A stretch of 64,000 bases of DNA from Mytilus trossulus (taxonomy: Eukaryota; Mollusca; Bivalvia; Mytilida; Mytilidae), in NCBI RefSeq assembly GCF_036588685.1, contig NC_086382.1, positions 68,184,929 to 68,248,928 of the forward strand, in the 5' to 3' direction. A program made the translations under genes and the position numbers. The notes under the pieces were generated by a model. The model did no database searches. It had not been told where the DNA came from and saw only the letters and a program-made list of their open reading frames with translations. Below are positions 22,259-33,659 of the stretch, piece by piece; within the stretch, counting starts at the first letter, position 1; each line of letters opens with the position of its first letter.

Positions 22259-23124
22259 TACTGACTGGCTTTAGAAACGCAACACTAGATTATTTTTGTG
22301 TTGTTTTTGAATGAATGTGTCACCGTCAAAAGCGATGACTGCCTGTTACAAACGCCAAAATGATTGTTAGAAAGGTCAACAAATACTGTCTGACATGTTT
22401 TATGTTCTGTTTTACAACTTCTGATTTTGCATTTGTTCGACCCAATAATTGCTTTTGGCAATTATGCGGTTGGAACTTGAGGGCTTTAAAGTTTTTCCTC
22501 AGTCGATTCTTTGGTAATTCAGTTTATGGGAAACATTTAAGGCATGAATCTGTACTCAATGACACTCGGCAATTTGATTAGCAGTTGACGTTGCGGCCGT
22601 AAACATGTCTTGCAAATGACGTTGCGTATTCAAATTCTGTTGACGTTTCATGGTCACTACACGCTGATCTGTTCATTGATGGCTAGAAACAAATCTGGTC
22701 TACTTGTTTCGTTGTCGGAAGGAGAGTAAGACGAGTTTCTGAAGTCATAAAGTATGGTTGCAGCACGTTTATGTTTTCATGTTTGCAGTATTCTTAAAGG
22801 ATAATTCAGTTTTTTTATTTCTCAGTCTTGGCAAAATGGGGATGCAACATTTTTAAACTAAATTAAGTGAGGCAAAGGATTTAAAGAACTGTTTGACAAA
22901 GCAAAAAAACCTGAAACAATCTTTCATGGGTCCAAAATTTCGCTTTAAGAAATTCGTGCGACTTAAAAATTCGGTATTTTCAATAACCACAGGAAAGTCA
23001 GATTTTGATTTTTTTTAAGGAGAAAGAAGTATGATAAGCATGGACAGAAGCTATAAGAGAATCAAACATGATTTGGTAAAAAAAATCAACAAAACGAGTG
23101 TTGCGTTTCTAAAGCCGTACAGTA
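22259..23124. mobile_element. TA-flanked inverted-repeat element (Tc1/mariner-type MITE)
   Basis: Both ends carry GGCTTTAGAAACGCAACACT in inverted orientation. The match extends outward to TACTG, with TA at 22257-22258 and 23125-23126 as the target duplication. It is 866 bp long. The 73-codon ORF at 22360-22581 shows no transposase signature, so the element is non-autonomous. Confidence 0.68.
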
Positions 23125-23254
23125 TAATTAAACGGGCATTTACCTGAAAAGTCAGAATGCGAATATATACATTGTAATATGTTTAAACTCTTTTAGGACA
23201 TTTTTTTTTAATAACAACCAACAATTAACTCTGCCAATTGGACCTGGTTGGATA

Positions 23255-23297
23255 CTATATATAGTATATATATAGTATAGTATAGTATAGTATAGTT
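23255..23297 (+). repeat. TATAG microsatellite
   Basis: Run of TATATAGTATA then four to five TATAG units. Confidence 0.8.
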
Positions 23298-23364
23298 AAA
23301 CTGCCCTTGAAAATGTTTACCACATAACATTTTTGTTCGCTTTGGATATTCCGTATATCGTCAA

Positions 23365-23600
23365 GTTATCCGCTGAATTCCTATGAGGATTAACTGTCCA
23401 CCACTTATTGCTGACCTGTTTCTGTATTGTTTTTGAGTTACAATTTATGACTCAAATCAGCAAAGTCCAATCGAAACAACATCTGATATAACAATATGAT
23501 AATACTTTAAATATGTGAATGACATATTTGCTCTCAATAATGACTTTCCTTTTTCACCATCTTTCGGTGTTTATATATGTCAACTTGTAATATTCCCTCG
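23365..23600 (+). pseudogene. Penelope-like element reverse transcriptase fragment
   Basis: Translating with frameshifts gives a relic of the PLE palm domain: ATPMR-like GIPMG region, PPLIADLFLYCF, then after a gap PSFGVYICQLV. It has an internal deletion and stops. It probably belongs to a different PLE copy from the one at 23780. Confidence 0.55.
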
Positions 23601-24218
23601 TGTAAGCAAAAACGTACTAGATTTAAACGAAAGAAATCTTTGTTTTACGGAAAAACTATAACACCAGGAGTTTTGATATCACAAACTAATCAACACATTT
23701 ACTTTATTTTATCGTAGGTACAAACACATCATTTGTAAACGAGTGTCGTCAAGTCACCAAAGATTCTCTTTCCTAACTTTGTAAAAAATGGTGTAAACGG
23801 GAAAAATCTGATAAAAAGTCTCTTGATTCTTATTTAAATAAATGTATGAGTGTGGTAGATAAGAGAATATCACATTTTGAAAAAAAAATTAGAAGTAAAT
23901 AATAGAGTACATAATACACCTATTTCCAAAATTAGAAATAAACTTCAAATACTTTCAAAGCGGTTTGTGTTTGTACCGGCCGACAAAGCAGCCAACAATG
24001 TGGTAGTGGTATGCCGTATATATACTACACGGACGTTCTTAAGAAGGAAATTCTAAATTCATCTACATTCAAGTCCATCCGCTCTACAGAGAGTCATATA
24101 GTTAACAAGCATATCACAACTACATCAAAGCTTAAGGCTTCTTCTGAACATTTGAAGGAACTGGGGCACTATTAATATAACCCCTAAGAGAAAATCATCA
24201 TCTCTCTTTGATATATTT

Positions 24219-25312
24219 AAGGATTAGGAGTCTGAAAAACTTCACCATAAATTTTGTAAATATATCCTTGGAGTTACTAAATTGTGCACTAATATAGGAG
24301 TTCTTACAGAACTAGGAAGATATCCTCTTTACATAGACATGTTAAAACAAGTCTTCATGTATTGGCACAGACTTGAGAATTCCCCATCAAACCTGCTGAA
24401 TAATGCATATAAGGAGTATATGCATTTACATAGCTTAAACAAAGGTAATAATTCCTGGTACACTAATATACTCTTTTATGGGGAAAAGTTAAACTTTAAT
24501 TTGGCTTATTGTAAAACCCTAAGTAAATATAAATTTAAAAAATCACTTAAACAATGTCTCCGAAACAGTTTTCTTGAGACTTGGAAAGTAACCAGAGATT
24601 CTTATTTACAGGATAAAGGTAAATTGAGTACTTATTTCAAATTTAAATTTTCATTTGGTAAAGAAACCTATCTATCCTCTATAAATAATGGCAATTGTCG
24701 AATTCTTACTAAATTTAGGTTAAGTAATCACAAATTAAGAGTTGAAACTGGTCGTCATGAACGCAGGGTAAATATGTCAGGTAAATTAGAGAGTATTCCA
24801 CGATGTGAAAGACTTAATCAATATTGTAATTTGAATGTGACTGAGGATGAACACCATTTTTTATTGCAATGTCCTCTATATGTAACTTCAAGAACCATTT
24901 TACTTGATGATTTATTTATGGAATATCCAAAACTAAGAATACTTAATTCGCAAAACCTATTTATATGGATTATGACAAATGATAATGATAATTTTATTAA
25001 AAAAATATGCAAATTTTTAACTTCAAACTTAGAAGTGAGAAATAATACTGTCAAGTGAATTAATACAGGTTTTAATGATAATATTTGGGGAAGAGTTATC
25101 TTTCTTTTGCTGAACTGACAATGTCGTATATATATGTACTATTGTTTTGTTTTTATATAAATCATATTATAATGTTTAAATTTCATATTGTTTCTAAATA
25201 TGTATTTTAATTTATGTTTTGTCTATTATCCATTTTGTTTGTAATTCATATGCCTATAAGGGCCCTTTGATTAGGAAATAAACACATTTGATTTGATTTG
25301 ATTTGATTTGTA
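24219..25312 (+). mobile_element. 5'-truncated LINE inserted into a PLE, with 9-bp target duplication
   Basis: GATATATTT flanks it at 24210-24218 and 25313-25321. It ends in a TTGAT-type tail (25287-25310), typical of several non-LTR families. The left end is truncated within the RT/C-terminal coding region. Confidence 0.72.
24228..25058 (+). pseudogene. LINE C-terminal reverse-transcriptase region, 277 codons open
   Basis: The frame runs from ESEKLHHKFCKYILGV through LTKFRLSNHKLRVETGRH to RCERLNQYCNL and DEHHFLLQCPLY. RLSNHxLxxExGR and the CxxC-type cysteine/histidine cluster (C...C...H...C) are characteristic of the C-terminal end of non-LTR retrotransposon ORF2 proteins in molluscs and other animals. 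It is intact to a natural stop at 25058, but the RT catalytic domain is missing, so it is an inactive 5'-truncated copy. Confidence 0.75.
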
Positions 25313-26449
25313 GATATATTTGCTGCAACTCATTTAAAGTTTTCTTCTCTAATGAGAAAGGTAAATATGCTAGATATACGTACTGGAGGTGTGATGAGAT
25401 GGTTGAAGCTGTTAATTTTCTCCTTGATAATATTAATGTTAGTTTCGGCAACAAAGTTTATTGACAGGTTGTAGGTATCCTCATGGGCACTGATTGTGCC
25501 CCTTTAATAGTAGACTTGTTTTTGTACTGTTACGAATCACATTTTATGACTAAACTCGGTAAAGACCCGTCGAAATTGCATTTAATTGATAAATTCAACA
25601 AAACTTATCGTTATCTTGATGATATAAATTTTCGTTAAATAACCAGGAATTTTCTCAATATCCTGCTTAAATTTACCCAAAATAACTTACTTTAAATATA
25701 TCAAATTTATTCGGTAATAACTGTCCTTTCCTGGATTTAGATATTTCGGTATTAAACGGGAAACTCCACACTAAAATTTACGACAAAAGAGACGATTTTT
25801 CGTTCCCAATTGCTAATTTTCCATTTCTAGATGGTGATGTTCCTTTGGCACCATCTTACGGTGTTTATATTTCACAACTTGTTCGCTATGCCCGGGTCTG
25901 TTGTGACGTTTTTGATTTTTGCGAATGCAACCGATATAATGTATTACTGGTAATTATTAAACCAGGGATATCGTTACCATTAATTATTTAAAACCTTAAC
26001 TAAATTTTTCCATAGATATAGAGGAATGATTTGGGTTTGAAGTTTGGTTGTACCTGTAGAAACTTATTTCAAACGGGATAGCACATCCTCATATTTATGG
26101 AAATGTTGTTAACCGTGCCCGGAAATTAAGAAATGATCCATGTAAACTTGTCGCTCCTTTAAATTAACTTATTCTAAAAGGCTACGTATTCAACACTGTA
26201 TTATGATCATTGAATATTGTTTTTATTGGTTTAGATATTGATTTTGTTATCAGTAGATTAAAAGCTAATTAAATATTACTAGTATTTTATCTACAATCTG
26301 TCGATACCTGTAACTTGGCATTGCACAAGGTCATGTTTTTCTCTGGCTGTTTATGACGCCTTTACAATAAATCCATTGGATGTTGGATGTGTACGGATTG
26401 ATAGTTTAGTCTTAGATGCATGGTTGTTTTTATTAGTTGTTAGGGGGCT

Positions 26450-26960
26450 TTGAACTAGCTGTCAGATAACTGCGAGTACTCTCAGATCTGTTCATTGTGT
26501 CCTTTTGTGTCGGGATGTATAAGTACCTGGCCACGTCAACTTGTATTTTTGTCTGATGAGTTAAGCCTTTTTCAACAAATTTTTATAGTTCGTTCTTATG
26601 TTGTACTGTTATACCACTGTCCAAGGTTAGGGCGAGGGTTGGGTTCCCGCTTACATGTTTAACCCCGCCACATTTCTTATGTATGTGCCTGTCCCAAGTC
26701 AGGAGCCTGTAATAGAGTGGATTTGTTTATGTGTTACATATTTGTTTTTCGTTCATTTATTTTACATAAATAAGTCCGTTTGTTTTCTCGTTTGAATTGT
26801 TTTACATTGTCTTATCGGGGCCTTTTATAGCTGACTTTGCGGTATGGGCTTTGCTCATTGTTGAAGGTCGTACGGTGACCTATAGTTGTTAATGTCTGTG
26901 TCATTTTTGTCTTTTGTGGATAGTTGTCTCATTGAAAATCATACCACATCTTCTTTTTTA
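26450..26960 (+). repeat. R-A family copy following PLE remnant
   Basis: Contains GGGATGTATAAGTACC, TCCCAAGTCAGGAGCCTG, GTTTTTCGTTCATTTATT, GCTCATTGTTGAAGG and ends CATACCACATCTTC. Direct continuation from the PLE C-terminal remains suggests that it is, or was captured as, the 3' untranslated part. Confidence 0.6.
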
Positions 26961-27039
26961 TATACTTTTTCAATCAGTTTAATTTTAAACTTCAAGACGT
27001 AGTCCCTTGTTAACTTATATATCATTGACATTTCGCTTA

Positions 27040-27545
27040 GTTGCTTTTGTTACTATTCTGACATCAGACTTGGACCAATCTAATTAGAATATCTTTGTTT
27101 TTGCTATACTTCATATGAGTAGTATAGCGAAATCAGAGATCAATATTTTAATTAGATTGGGTAGTATAGCGAAATCACAGATCAATATTTTATAATTAGA
27201 TTTGACTTGGACTTCTTTTAAACTGATTTTTAATGTGCGTATTGCTGCGTGTTTGATTTTGCTACCTTGGATAGATGTATAGGGGAGGGTTGAGATATAA
27301 AAAAAAACATGTCTATCCCGCCGGTCTAAAGGCAGGATGCTCTGGTCTATATTTGTCTGGTATGATCTTTAATTTTAGTTCATTTATATGTTTCGGAGTT
27401 AAATATGACGTCCATTATCACTGAACTAGTACACACTTGTGTTTATAGGCCAGCTGAACAACCCCTCCGGGTGCGGAATTTTCTCTCTATGTTGAAGACG
27501 CACTGGTGGCCTTTGTCTGTTTTTCCTCTTTGGTCAAAGGAGTCA
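27040..27545 (+). repeat. Dispersed repeat family R-C, copy
   Basis: Same word order as 17280-17735. It also has an internal duplication of AGTATAGCGAAATCA...ATCAATATTTT at about 27119-27190. Confidence 0.6.
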
Positions 27546-29060
27546 TAAGTCGAATTGAGTCAGAGAAAGGACGAAACACCATGAAAACACCAACATTTGC
27601 CTGTAAAAAAAAACTACACAAAAAAGTAAACCCCGGGCTACACGACCCCACTATTCAGGCTTGTACTCTGGTTTGGTAATCTGACCTTGTGTGGAACCTG
27701 TCGTGGTCCTGGTGGTACATACGATGTATGTGATAGATATAGGAAGATGTGGGAGGTCTAATTCTGTGATTTTTCAAAGAATACTTGCAGTGGTTAAACA
27801 CTATTACACATTGGTATAGAAATCATACCATCTTGTGCAACCAATTGCTACCTCTGAAAATATATTAAACAATAGTTTGCTTTTATTACTTGGGAATTGG
27901 ATGGAGAGTTGTCTCATTTGCACTCATACCACATCTCCTTATATTAAGTTAAAAAAACAATTTCTGCTTAATGTTGTTTGTTACTACGCTTTCAAGACAC
28001 GGCTTTGTTTTATTTGTTTGTGTTTTTGGTTTGACCTTGATACTCTGCCCTCAACACTATGGCTACCACATGTGGAGCAGATTCGTCATAACCTACTGGA
28101 GCACCTGAGATCAGTACATGTTGTTTGTCTTTTTTGTCTTTTTATTTGTTCTCAAGTTTCAATGGCGTTGTTATGCAAATAAAAAAGAATATGTGGTATG
28201 ATTGCCAATAAGACAACTCTTCACAGGAGACCAAACGACACAGAAATTAACAACTGTAGGTCATCGTAGGGCCAGTTTTATAATCAGTTTTTTTTCGACT
28301 TACAAGTTTGAATGTCCTTTTGGTATGTTTCGTCTCTTTAACAACACTGTATAAATGTAACCTTCTTTGTAATATTTTGTTCATACGGCGACCATTATTT
28401 GCTACAATCATGTCATTTTGTCTCTGAAAGATAATTGTCTCATTATTAATCATTCCGCACCTGCTTAGTTATATTAATAGATTTTTTTCTGAAATCTGTT
28501 TTATCCAATTCAGTGAGACAATGACTTTTTTGTTGATTTTTTATACGCAAATTTATTTGTAAATACGCACTGGAAAAGGGCAGTCGCTTATCACAAAAAC
28601 AACACATTGCATAAAGTGTGACAATATTTTTTCGGTGAACGATGTCATTGATTCGGCTAAATCAATAAAAAGTTAAACATCTTTGAATTTTAAAGACTAG
28701 AAAGCCATATTTTAGACAACTTGTATTCTCGTTATCAAAGTCGTTTTGGTAAGTGGGAGTATGTCATATCGTTTAAAAGTAAATCCTTCCATTCAACTGT
28801 TACAGATTAAACTGAAATAGAAAATAATACATGTATTACTGAGTGCTACGTTGTTTATCTTCAGTCTGGAATAAGAAAATCATTTTTTTGAATATATACG
28901 AAATAAAAATATGTTGAATGTGATTCATTCAAATAAATATATAACGTCGGTTATCTTGAAAATGTATTACATTTAAGATACATACTACTTTAACATATGT
29001 ACCCGTGTACGACGAATATCATACTACAGCTTACTTGACATTATGTGACGTTTTTTGAAC
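27546..29060. other. Intergenic, repeat fragments only
   Basis: Mixed fragments: GTGGAGCAGATTCGTCATA (PLE 3' sequence, about 28070-28170), followed by R-A-type TGTGGTATGATTGCCAATAA in minus orientation (28190-28260). The rest shows nothing. The 115-codon plus-strand ORF at 27835 spans these repeat pieces and is not a gene. Confidence 0.5.
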
Positions 29061-29069
29061 GATTAATGT

Positions 29070-29245
29070 TGAAGATATTTCGACGTACCAAATATTATAT
29101 CCTGGTATTTGTCATGAGATTTTACAACCACCGGGTCAATGGCACTCCTGGTAAGCGTTCCGTTCGAGATAGTACCACTAACTAAGTAGTTAACAAGTCT
29201 GCAGTGGTTATAGACATCCCAAACGTCCTCTGTCATAATTATGTT
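29070..29245 (+). repeat. Decayed dimer junction of the hammerhead element
   Basis: CGTACCAAATATTATATCCTGG matches the sequence just 3' of the ribozyme. It runs straight into TTTTACAACCACCGGGTCAA and GTACCACTAACTAAGTAGTT, matching the start of the next unit. The ribozyme core itself is lost. Confidence 0.6.
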
Positions 29246-29561
29246 CAGTAATGTCTGATAATTGTTTGTTTTCTTACCATGATAATAACAGTATATGTAA
29301 ATATAGTTAAGCAATGGATAATTGTACCAAGACTTTAAAACAAATCTAGATTAAACTAAAAATTAACTACTTGTGACCAACAATATCAATTATGGTCTTA
29401 GTTTTAATAAATATCTTTTAGGATTTTCCGTGATGTAAATCAACATCATCCGTCTTTGATTATAATTATATATTCACAAACAACATCAGAACAATTGTTA
29501 AAAAAAAACAATTTAGTTTCTGTGTTGTTAAACTAATACAAAATAAAGTGCAACCGTTCAC

Positions 29562-29768
29562 CTCTTTCGCAAATAAATGCATGTTCTTCATTGCATGCAG
29601 TATCCCGCCAAAGAGAACCAAAAGCCAAATACATCAACATACACTGTTCACTGCCCGGATTACCATTAGCTGTGTCCCAATCAGAATCAGTGGTTGATAT
29701 CGGGGTATTTGTAGAACTCCACTCCCAAACTCCATCAGTGTTCATATCATCACCTCCCAACCATACCC
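29562..29768 (-). CDS. Gene B exon: C-type lectin domain, part 3
   Basis: 207 nt, phase 1-1, acceptor ACCTATAG, donor GAGAG|GTGAAC. It begins VWLGGDD (the WIGL-like motif), continues VWEWSSTNTP, and has the calcium and sugar region GNPGSEQC in place of EPN or QPD. It then shows SLWRDTAC (WND equivalent) and AFICE. All long-form CTLD cysteines are present. If the donor is not used, translation adds ERLHFILY and stops at 29533. No AATAAA is seen shortly after that stop, so a further exon is more likely. Confidence 0.9.
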
Positions 29769-29874
29769 CTATAGGTAAATAATTCGATAAGAATTTCAAA
29801 AGAAATCATATTAAAACCTCAAAGCCAAACTCCTATAGGCAAAAATCGGCAAGTATTTCAAAGGAGAGCATAGA

Positions 29875-29894
29875 ATAGAATAGAATAGAATATT
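29875..29894 (+). repeat. TAGAA microsatellite in gene B intron
   Basis: Four TAGAA units at 29875-29894, directly next to a stretch that reads GGGCCCCAGAAGGGC. Confidence 0.6.
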
Positions 29895-30169
29895 TTTATT
29901 TACCAAATTAGGGCCCCAGAAGGGCATATTATATATCATAAGCAATTCCGTTACGATGAGACTTTCAAAACAGACCCGGAATAATCTATAAAATGTGATT
30001 AAATACATAACAAGCATTATAATATAATGCATCTTCTTCTTCCGTTAACACCCATATACCACAACCACTGATAATAATCATACTAATAAATAACAACAAA
30101 TAGTAAAGTGCAATACCACACGACAGAGCCGAGGGCTGGTTTAATAACAACCATTAAATGATATTTATT

Positions 30170-30360
30170 GTATACAAATTTCGAATCAGTACGAAAAGTC
30201 ATCATTTATATAGATATATATACAACTCGTCTAAACATCAACCAAATTAGATCTGTAAATTTGCTTCCGCAAATTCTTGTTCTTCCCTCGCCGGGATACG
30301 AACCTATGCTACTGAAATATCGTGACACCAAATCGCCTGCACTCTAGCCTTCCCGCTAGA
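30170..30360 (-). mobile_element. tRNA-derived SINE
   Basis: On the minus strand the first 75 bases look like a decayed tRNA. There is an A-box-like GAAGGCTAGAGTGCAGG, and a B box GGTTCGTATCC (30294-30304) close to the GGTTCGANTCC consensus. Downstream are AAGAACAAGAATTTGCGG and AAGCAAATTTACAG. A partial second copy of the downstream part lies at 31090-31140. Polymerase III transcription is inferred from the boxes. Confidence 0.62.
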
Positions 30361-30832
30361 TTATATATATATATATATATGTATTAGTATTTCAATACAT
30401 ACAAACATTTGTAAACAATCGATCTCTTAATGCATGATACAAACTAATATCAAATAGCATGGATGTAAAAATTAACGTGACCTATCGAGTAGACCCTGTC
30501 GTGCCGAATGATTTAACCGCCAAATCACACAAACCACTTAACCTAAACGCCACCTATATGGGCAGACAATTCAGAAGAAAATAATTTCATTCTAATTCAT
30601 AAAATCAACCGACTGAAATTATATTTATATGGGCGACATGACATGGCTCGAATTGGGTTATCTCTCCTTAAACAGAACACAATTTAAACTTTATTGTATT
30701 ATTTTTTCTGTCTCTGAAGAAATATCATAATAATGTGGTGTGCACTGAATAACGCGCGTAGTATGGAAGCCAAAATAAGAAGACGTGTTACATCCAAAAT
30801 TAAATTAAATATTACAAAACTGGACTACACAC

Positions 30833-30938
30833 CATTATCAACGACGCCGTATCTGCTGTTGACCTCCGCTTTCAATAGATTCACTTCTTGCATCGTTTCT
30901 GGTTCTGCTAATTTTGCACCACGTTCGTTGCAGTAAGC
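30833..30938 (-). CDS. Gene B exon: C-type lectin domain, part 2
   Basis: 106 nt, phase 0 to phase 1, acceptor ATATTTAG. It reads AYCNERGAKLAEPETMQEVN, the classical CTLD helix with the third cysteine and GAxLxxP motif, and ends YGVVDN. Its last base plus the next exon gives the Gly of GVWLGG. A plus-strand ORF over the same bases is a shadow. Confidence 0.88.
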
Positions 30939-31204
30939 CTAAATATGAAGACAAGTATAAAAAACAAACAACAAACCACACACATATATTACTCTACGAC
31001 AGATATTGGAACACCAGTGAAGGTAATGCATGACAGAAAACACATTTTATATTCATAACTATTTAAATATCAGCACACTAATGTTCAATCTGCAAATTTG
31101 CGGAAGCAAATTTTGTTCTTTCATCACCTGGATACATTACATTATGTAAACTTTACGGGGTGTATCTCTGTACCAATTAATGTTATTTGGTTTCTTGATA
31201 AATA

Positions 31205-31360
31205 AGTATAGATTATAACATGCCCTTTTCCATATTGGCGCTGGTATCATTCTGAGACTCCGATATAGGCCCGATGTTTTATCCGAGTGACGCTATGGGT
31301 CGAGGGCTGATACCGAGCCAATATGGAAAAGACAGGTTATACAATGTAATATATTTATCA
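31205..31360. mobile_element. Short inverted-repeat element
   Basis: CCTTTTCCATATTGGC and GGTATCA pair with TGATAC and GCCAATATGGAAAAG across a core containing GTCGAGGGC. Related sequence recurs at 36440-36570 (ATGTCATTTTCCATATGG ... GGTCGAGGGTGATAC). Confidence 0.55.
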
Positions 31361-31679
31361 CATATCTAAGTTCTACTTAATGCTGATGTTCTGGCACTGT
31401 CTGATCTTTGGTACGTAAGGTAATCAAGAATCTCTCTCCACTGCGATGAAACGAGTGCCCCCATTGTCCGCCATTGTCGTTTAGGACGCAATGACGTCAT
31501 GTCATTTGGAATCCGGGCACTATTACCAATTTTTAACATCTTTTTTGCCCCCGGTAGCAATATATATGAAGAGGACAATTTTGAGTTTATTTTTACTCGT
31601 CAGTAGAATCTAAACGATGGCGTATCGCCTTTAATATTGATTCACTTATAGGGTCTTTGCATCGGAACTAAACACGTTA

Positions 31680-31973
31680 ATCGATGCCACTGCTGGTGGA
31701 CGTTTCGTCCCCGGCGGTATCACCAGCCCAGTAGTCAACACTTCGTTTACAAAACTTTCCTTTTTTTGAAAAACTAAGGATTTTCTTATTACCAGGCAGA
31801 TGACATTAGCCGTATTTGGCACAACCTTTTGGAATTTTGGATCCTCAATGCTCTTCAACTTTGCACTTGTTTGGCTTTATAAGTATTTTGATATGAGCGT
31901 CACTGATGAGTTTCATGTAGACGAAACGCGCGTCTGGCGTACAAATTATAATTCTGGTACCTTTGATAACTAT
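31680..31973 (+). mobile_element. Hammerhead element, 5'-truncated monomer
   Basis: Starts inside the unit (CGATGCCACTGCTGGTGGAC), loses part of the TTCG hairpin, and ends with CTTTGATAACTATT. The ribozyme is intact. Confidence 0.72.
31896..31940 (+). ncRNA. Type I hammerhead ribozyme, intact core
   Basis: CTGATGA, GAAA and palindromic ACGCGCGT are all kept. Stem II is GTT/GAC with a G-U pair, and the loop is TCATGTA. Confidence 0.78.
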
Positions 31974-32104
31974 TATTTAAAAACTAGTTGTTGGCATTGT
32001 AAGGGTTATTATAATATATGTTATGACTGTATGATACTAAACCCCTAACGGGAGGGATTGTGCCTGATATTCATATGACGAAGACATAATCTGTCAATCA
32101 GTTT

Positions 32105-32620
32105 AATTGAAGTCTGGAGATGGCATGTCAGTCAACTGCTAGAAGTCTTTTGTTATTAATGTGTTATTGTCATTTTGTTTATTTTCTCTTGTTACATCTT
32201 CTGACATCAGACTCGGACTTCACTTAAACTGAATTTTAATGTGCGTATTGTTATGCGTTTACTTTTCTACATTGCATAAGGATATAGGGGAGGGTTGAGA
32301 TCTCATAAAAATGTTTAACCCCGCCAAATATTTGCGCTTCTTCCAAGTCAGGAGCCTCTGGCCTTTTGTTAGTTTTGTATTATTTTTAATTTTAGTTTCT
32401 TGTGTATAATTTGGAGTTAAGTATGGAGTTTATTATCACTGATCTATAGATATAGGAAGATGTGGTGTGAGTGCCAAGTACATATATATTTATATGTTTA
32501 GGAGCCAGCTGAAGGACGCCTCCGGGTGCGGGAATTTCTGCTGTTGTCTGTTCTATGGCCGGGTTATTGTTGCTTTGACACATTCTCCATTTTCATTCTC
32601 AATTTTATTGTAACACAGTA
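32105..32620 (+). repeat. Dispersed repeat family R-C, copy
   Basis: GGCATGTCAGTCAACTGCTA, ATCTTCTGACATCAGACTCG, GGGGAGGGTTGAGATCTC and GACGCCTCCGGGTGCGGGAA, in order. A short R-A piece, ATAGGAAGATGTGGTGTGAG, is inserted near 32453. Confidence 0.65.
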
Positions 32621-33064
32621 CATGAATGATATATTAGGCATAACGATGGAATTAATTGTAGATTGGCTAAATATTTAACAAACAAATATATTATGTCTTG
32701 TATTTTACATAAGACACAAGATATGAACTTGTAACACCGGGAGGCTATCTTATAGATGTTTCGGGACCAATATATGAGATACGAATAAGCCAAAGCCGGA
32801 GGTCCGAATATAAAATGAAGCCGTACTATAAATGAGTAGTCTGTAGTTTTAAACTAAAAGACAATACCTCTGCCTTATTTTGTTAGAAAATCAGAAACCA
32901 GTTCGTGTGCTACTGGTGGCATATCATAACGGGGTCACCCAATACCAATTTCATTTCTTTTAAATATCAAATATCGTTTCTAACAACAAATTTGTAAAGG
33001 TAGGTTTGTTTCTGCTTTTACAGCCAAGCCACTCCCACCAAAACCAAACCTTGACAAAAATTAC

Positions 33065-33610
33065 ATGGTCTGTCCGTTCTGAGCATGTTCAAAACTTTAA
33101 ACGGACGTCCAAGGGATGTAATATCCATTGAACGTCCGGTAGGCGTCCGTTTTGTACGGTACTCGTCCTTTTTGTTTCCGTTTTGTATCCGTTACGTGTC
33201 CGTTATACAGCCGTTGGAGGTCTGGCAAATAAATTCACCAACGGACGTCTACCGGAAGTGCAACGGATAAAACGGATGTTGAACGAATGTGAACCGGACT
33301 TCTACAGGACGTATAACGGATAAAATGGATGATGAAATGATCTGAAACGGATAAATGCCAATTAAAAATTTTGCATCAGAAAACCCATTATTTTTTGGTA
33401 TGTCAGATTTCTTAGGGTTCATGAATTTTAATTATTAATAATCGATCTTGGAGTCAGGCCACATCCTTGCAATCAAGCAGCTCTTATTCACGACAGACAC
33501 GGCTCTTTAGCGGCATTTTGAAGAACAAACGGATACAAAATTTGCGTACGGACAACTTTTATTTTCATCCGTTAGGCGTCCGTTCGTTCTATCTGGTAAG
33601 GTGTGACCGA
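33065..33610. repeat. Sequence dense in TCCGTT/AACGGA words
   Basis: Within 550 bases more than a dozen TCCGTT, CGGACGT or AACGGAT words occur in both orientations. The right end reads GGTGTGACCGAGGCTTTAG, a possible element terminus. The ORF at 33085-33270 arises from this pattern. Confidence 0.45.
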
Positions 33611-33659
33611 GGCTTTAGAAATGGTAAACGATGACAAAAAGTCATTGAAATGTTAAAAG

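Larger units (their letters stand above)
23780..26430 (+). pseudogene. Degraded Penelope-like element, split by a LINE
   Basis: The N-terminal part at 23780-24209 reads SLDSYLNKCMSVVDKRISHF and KRFVFVPADKAANNVVVVCR, the conserved PLE motif before the RT fingers. After the inserted LINE the copy resumes at 25322 with NEKGKYARYTYWRCDEMVEA, then VVGIPMGTDCAPLIVDLFLY, YRYLDDI (the catalytic YxDD) and LHTKIYDKRDDFSFPIANFP, plus APSYGVYISQLVRYA. From about 26130 comes a decayed C-terminal part and 3' region. Multiple frameshifts and stops make it non-functional. PLEs encode an RT plus a GIY-YIG endonuclease; the endonuclease is not clearly readable here. Confidence 0.7.

Noticed and set aside
26550..26590. 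CTGATGAGTTAAGCC as a hammerhead in the R-A repeat
   Set aside because: A stem II GTT/AAC is possible but the GAAA box is absent (CAAAT), and no stem I partner is found.
28556..28680. Terminal exon of gene B (minus strand, phase 1, open for about 37 codons to a stop overlapping AATAAA)
   Set aside because: An open run of this length is expected by chance and the residues show no continuation of a lectin. Kept only as a possibility.
8761..29562. Gene B and gene A being one long lectin-FN3 gene
   Set aside because: The gene B exon at 29562 ends in phase 1 and the first FN3 exon starts in phase 0. The exon at 19335 supplies a signal peptide in the right phase for gene A, and gene B has its own.
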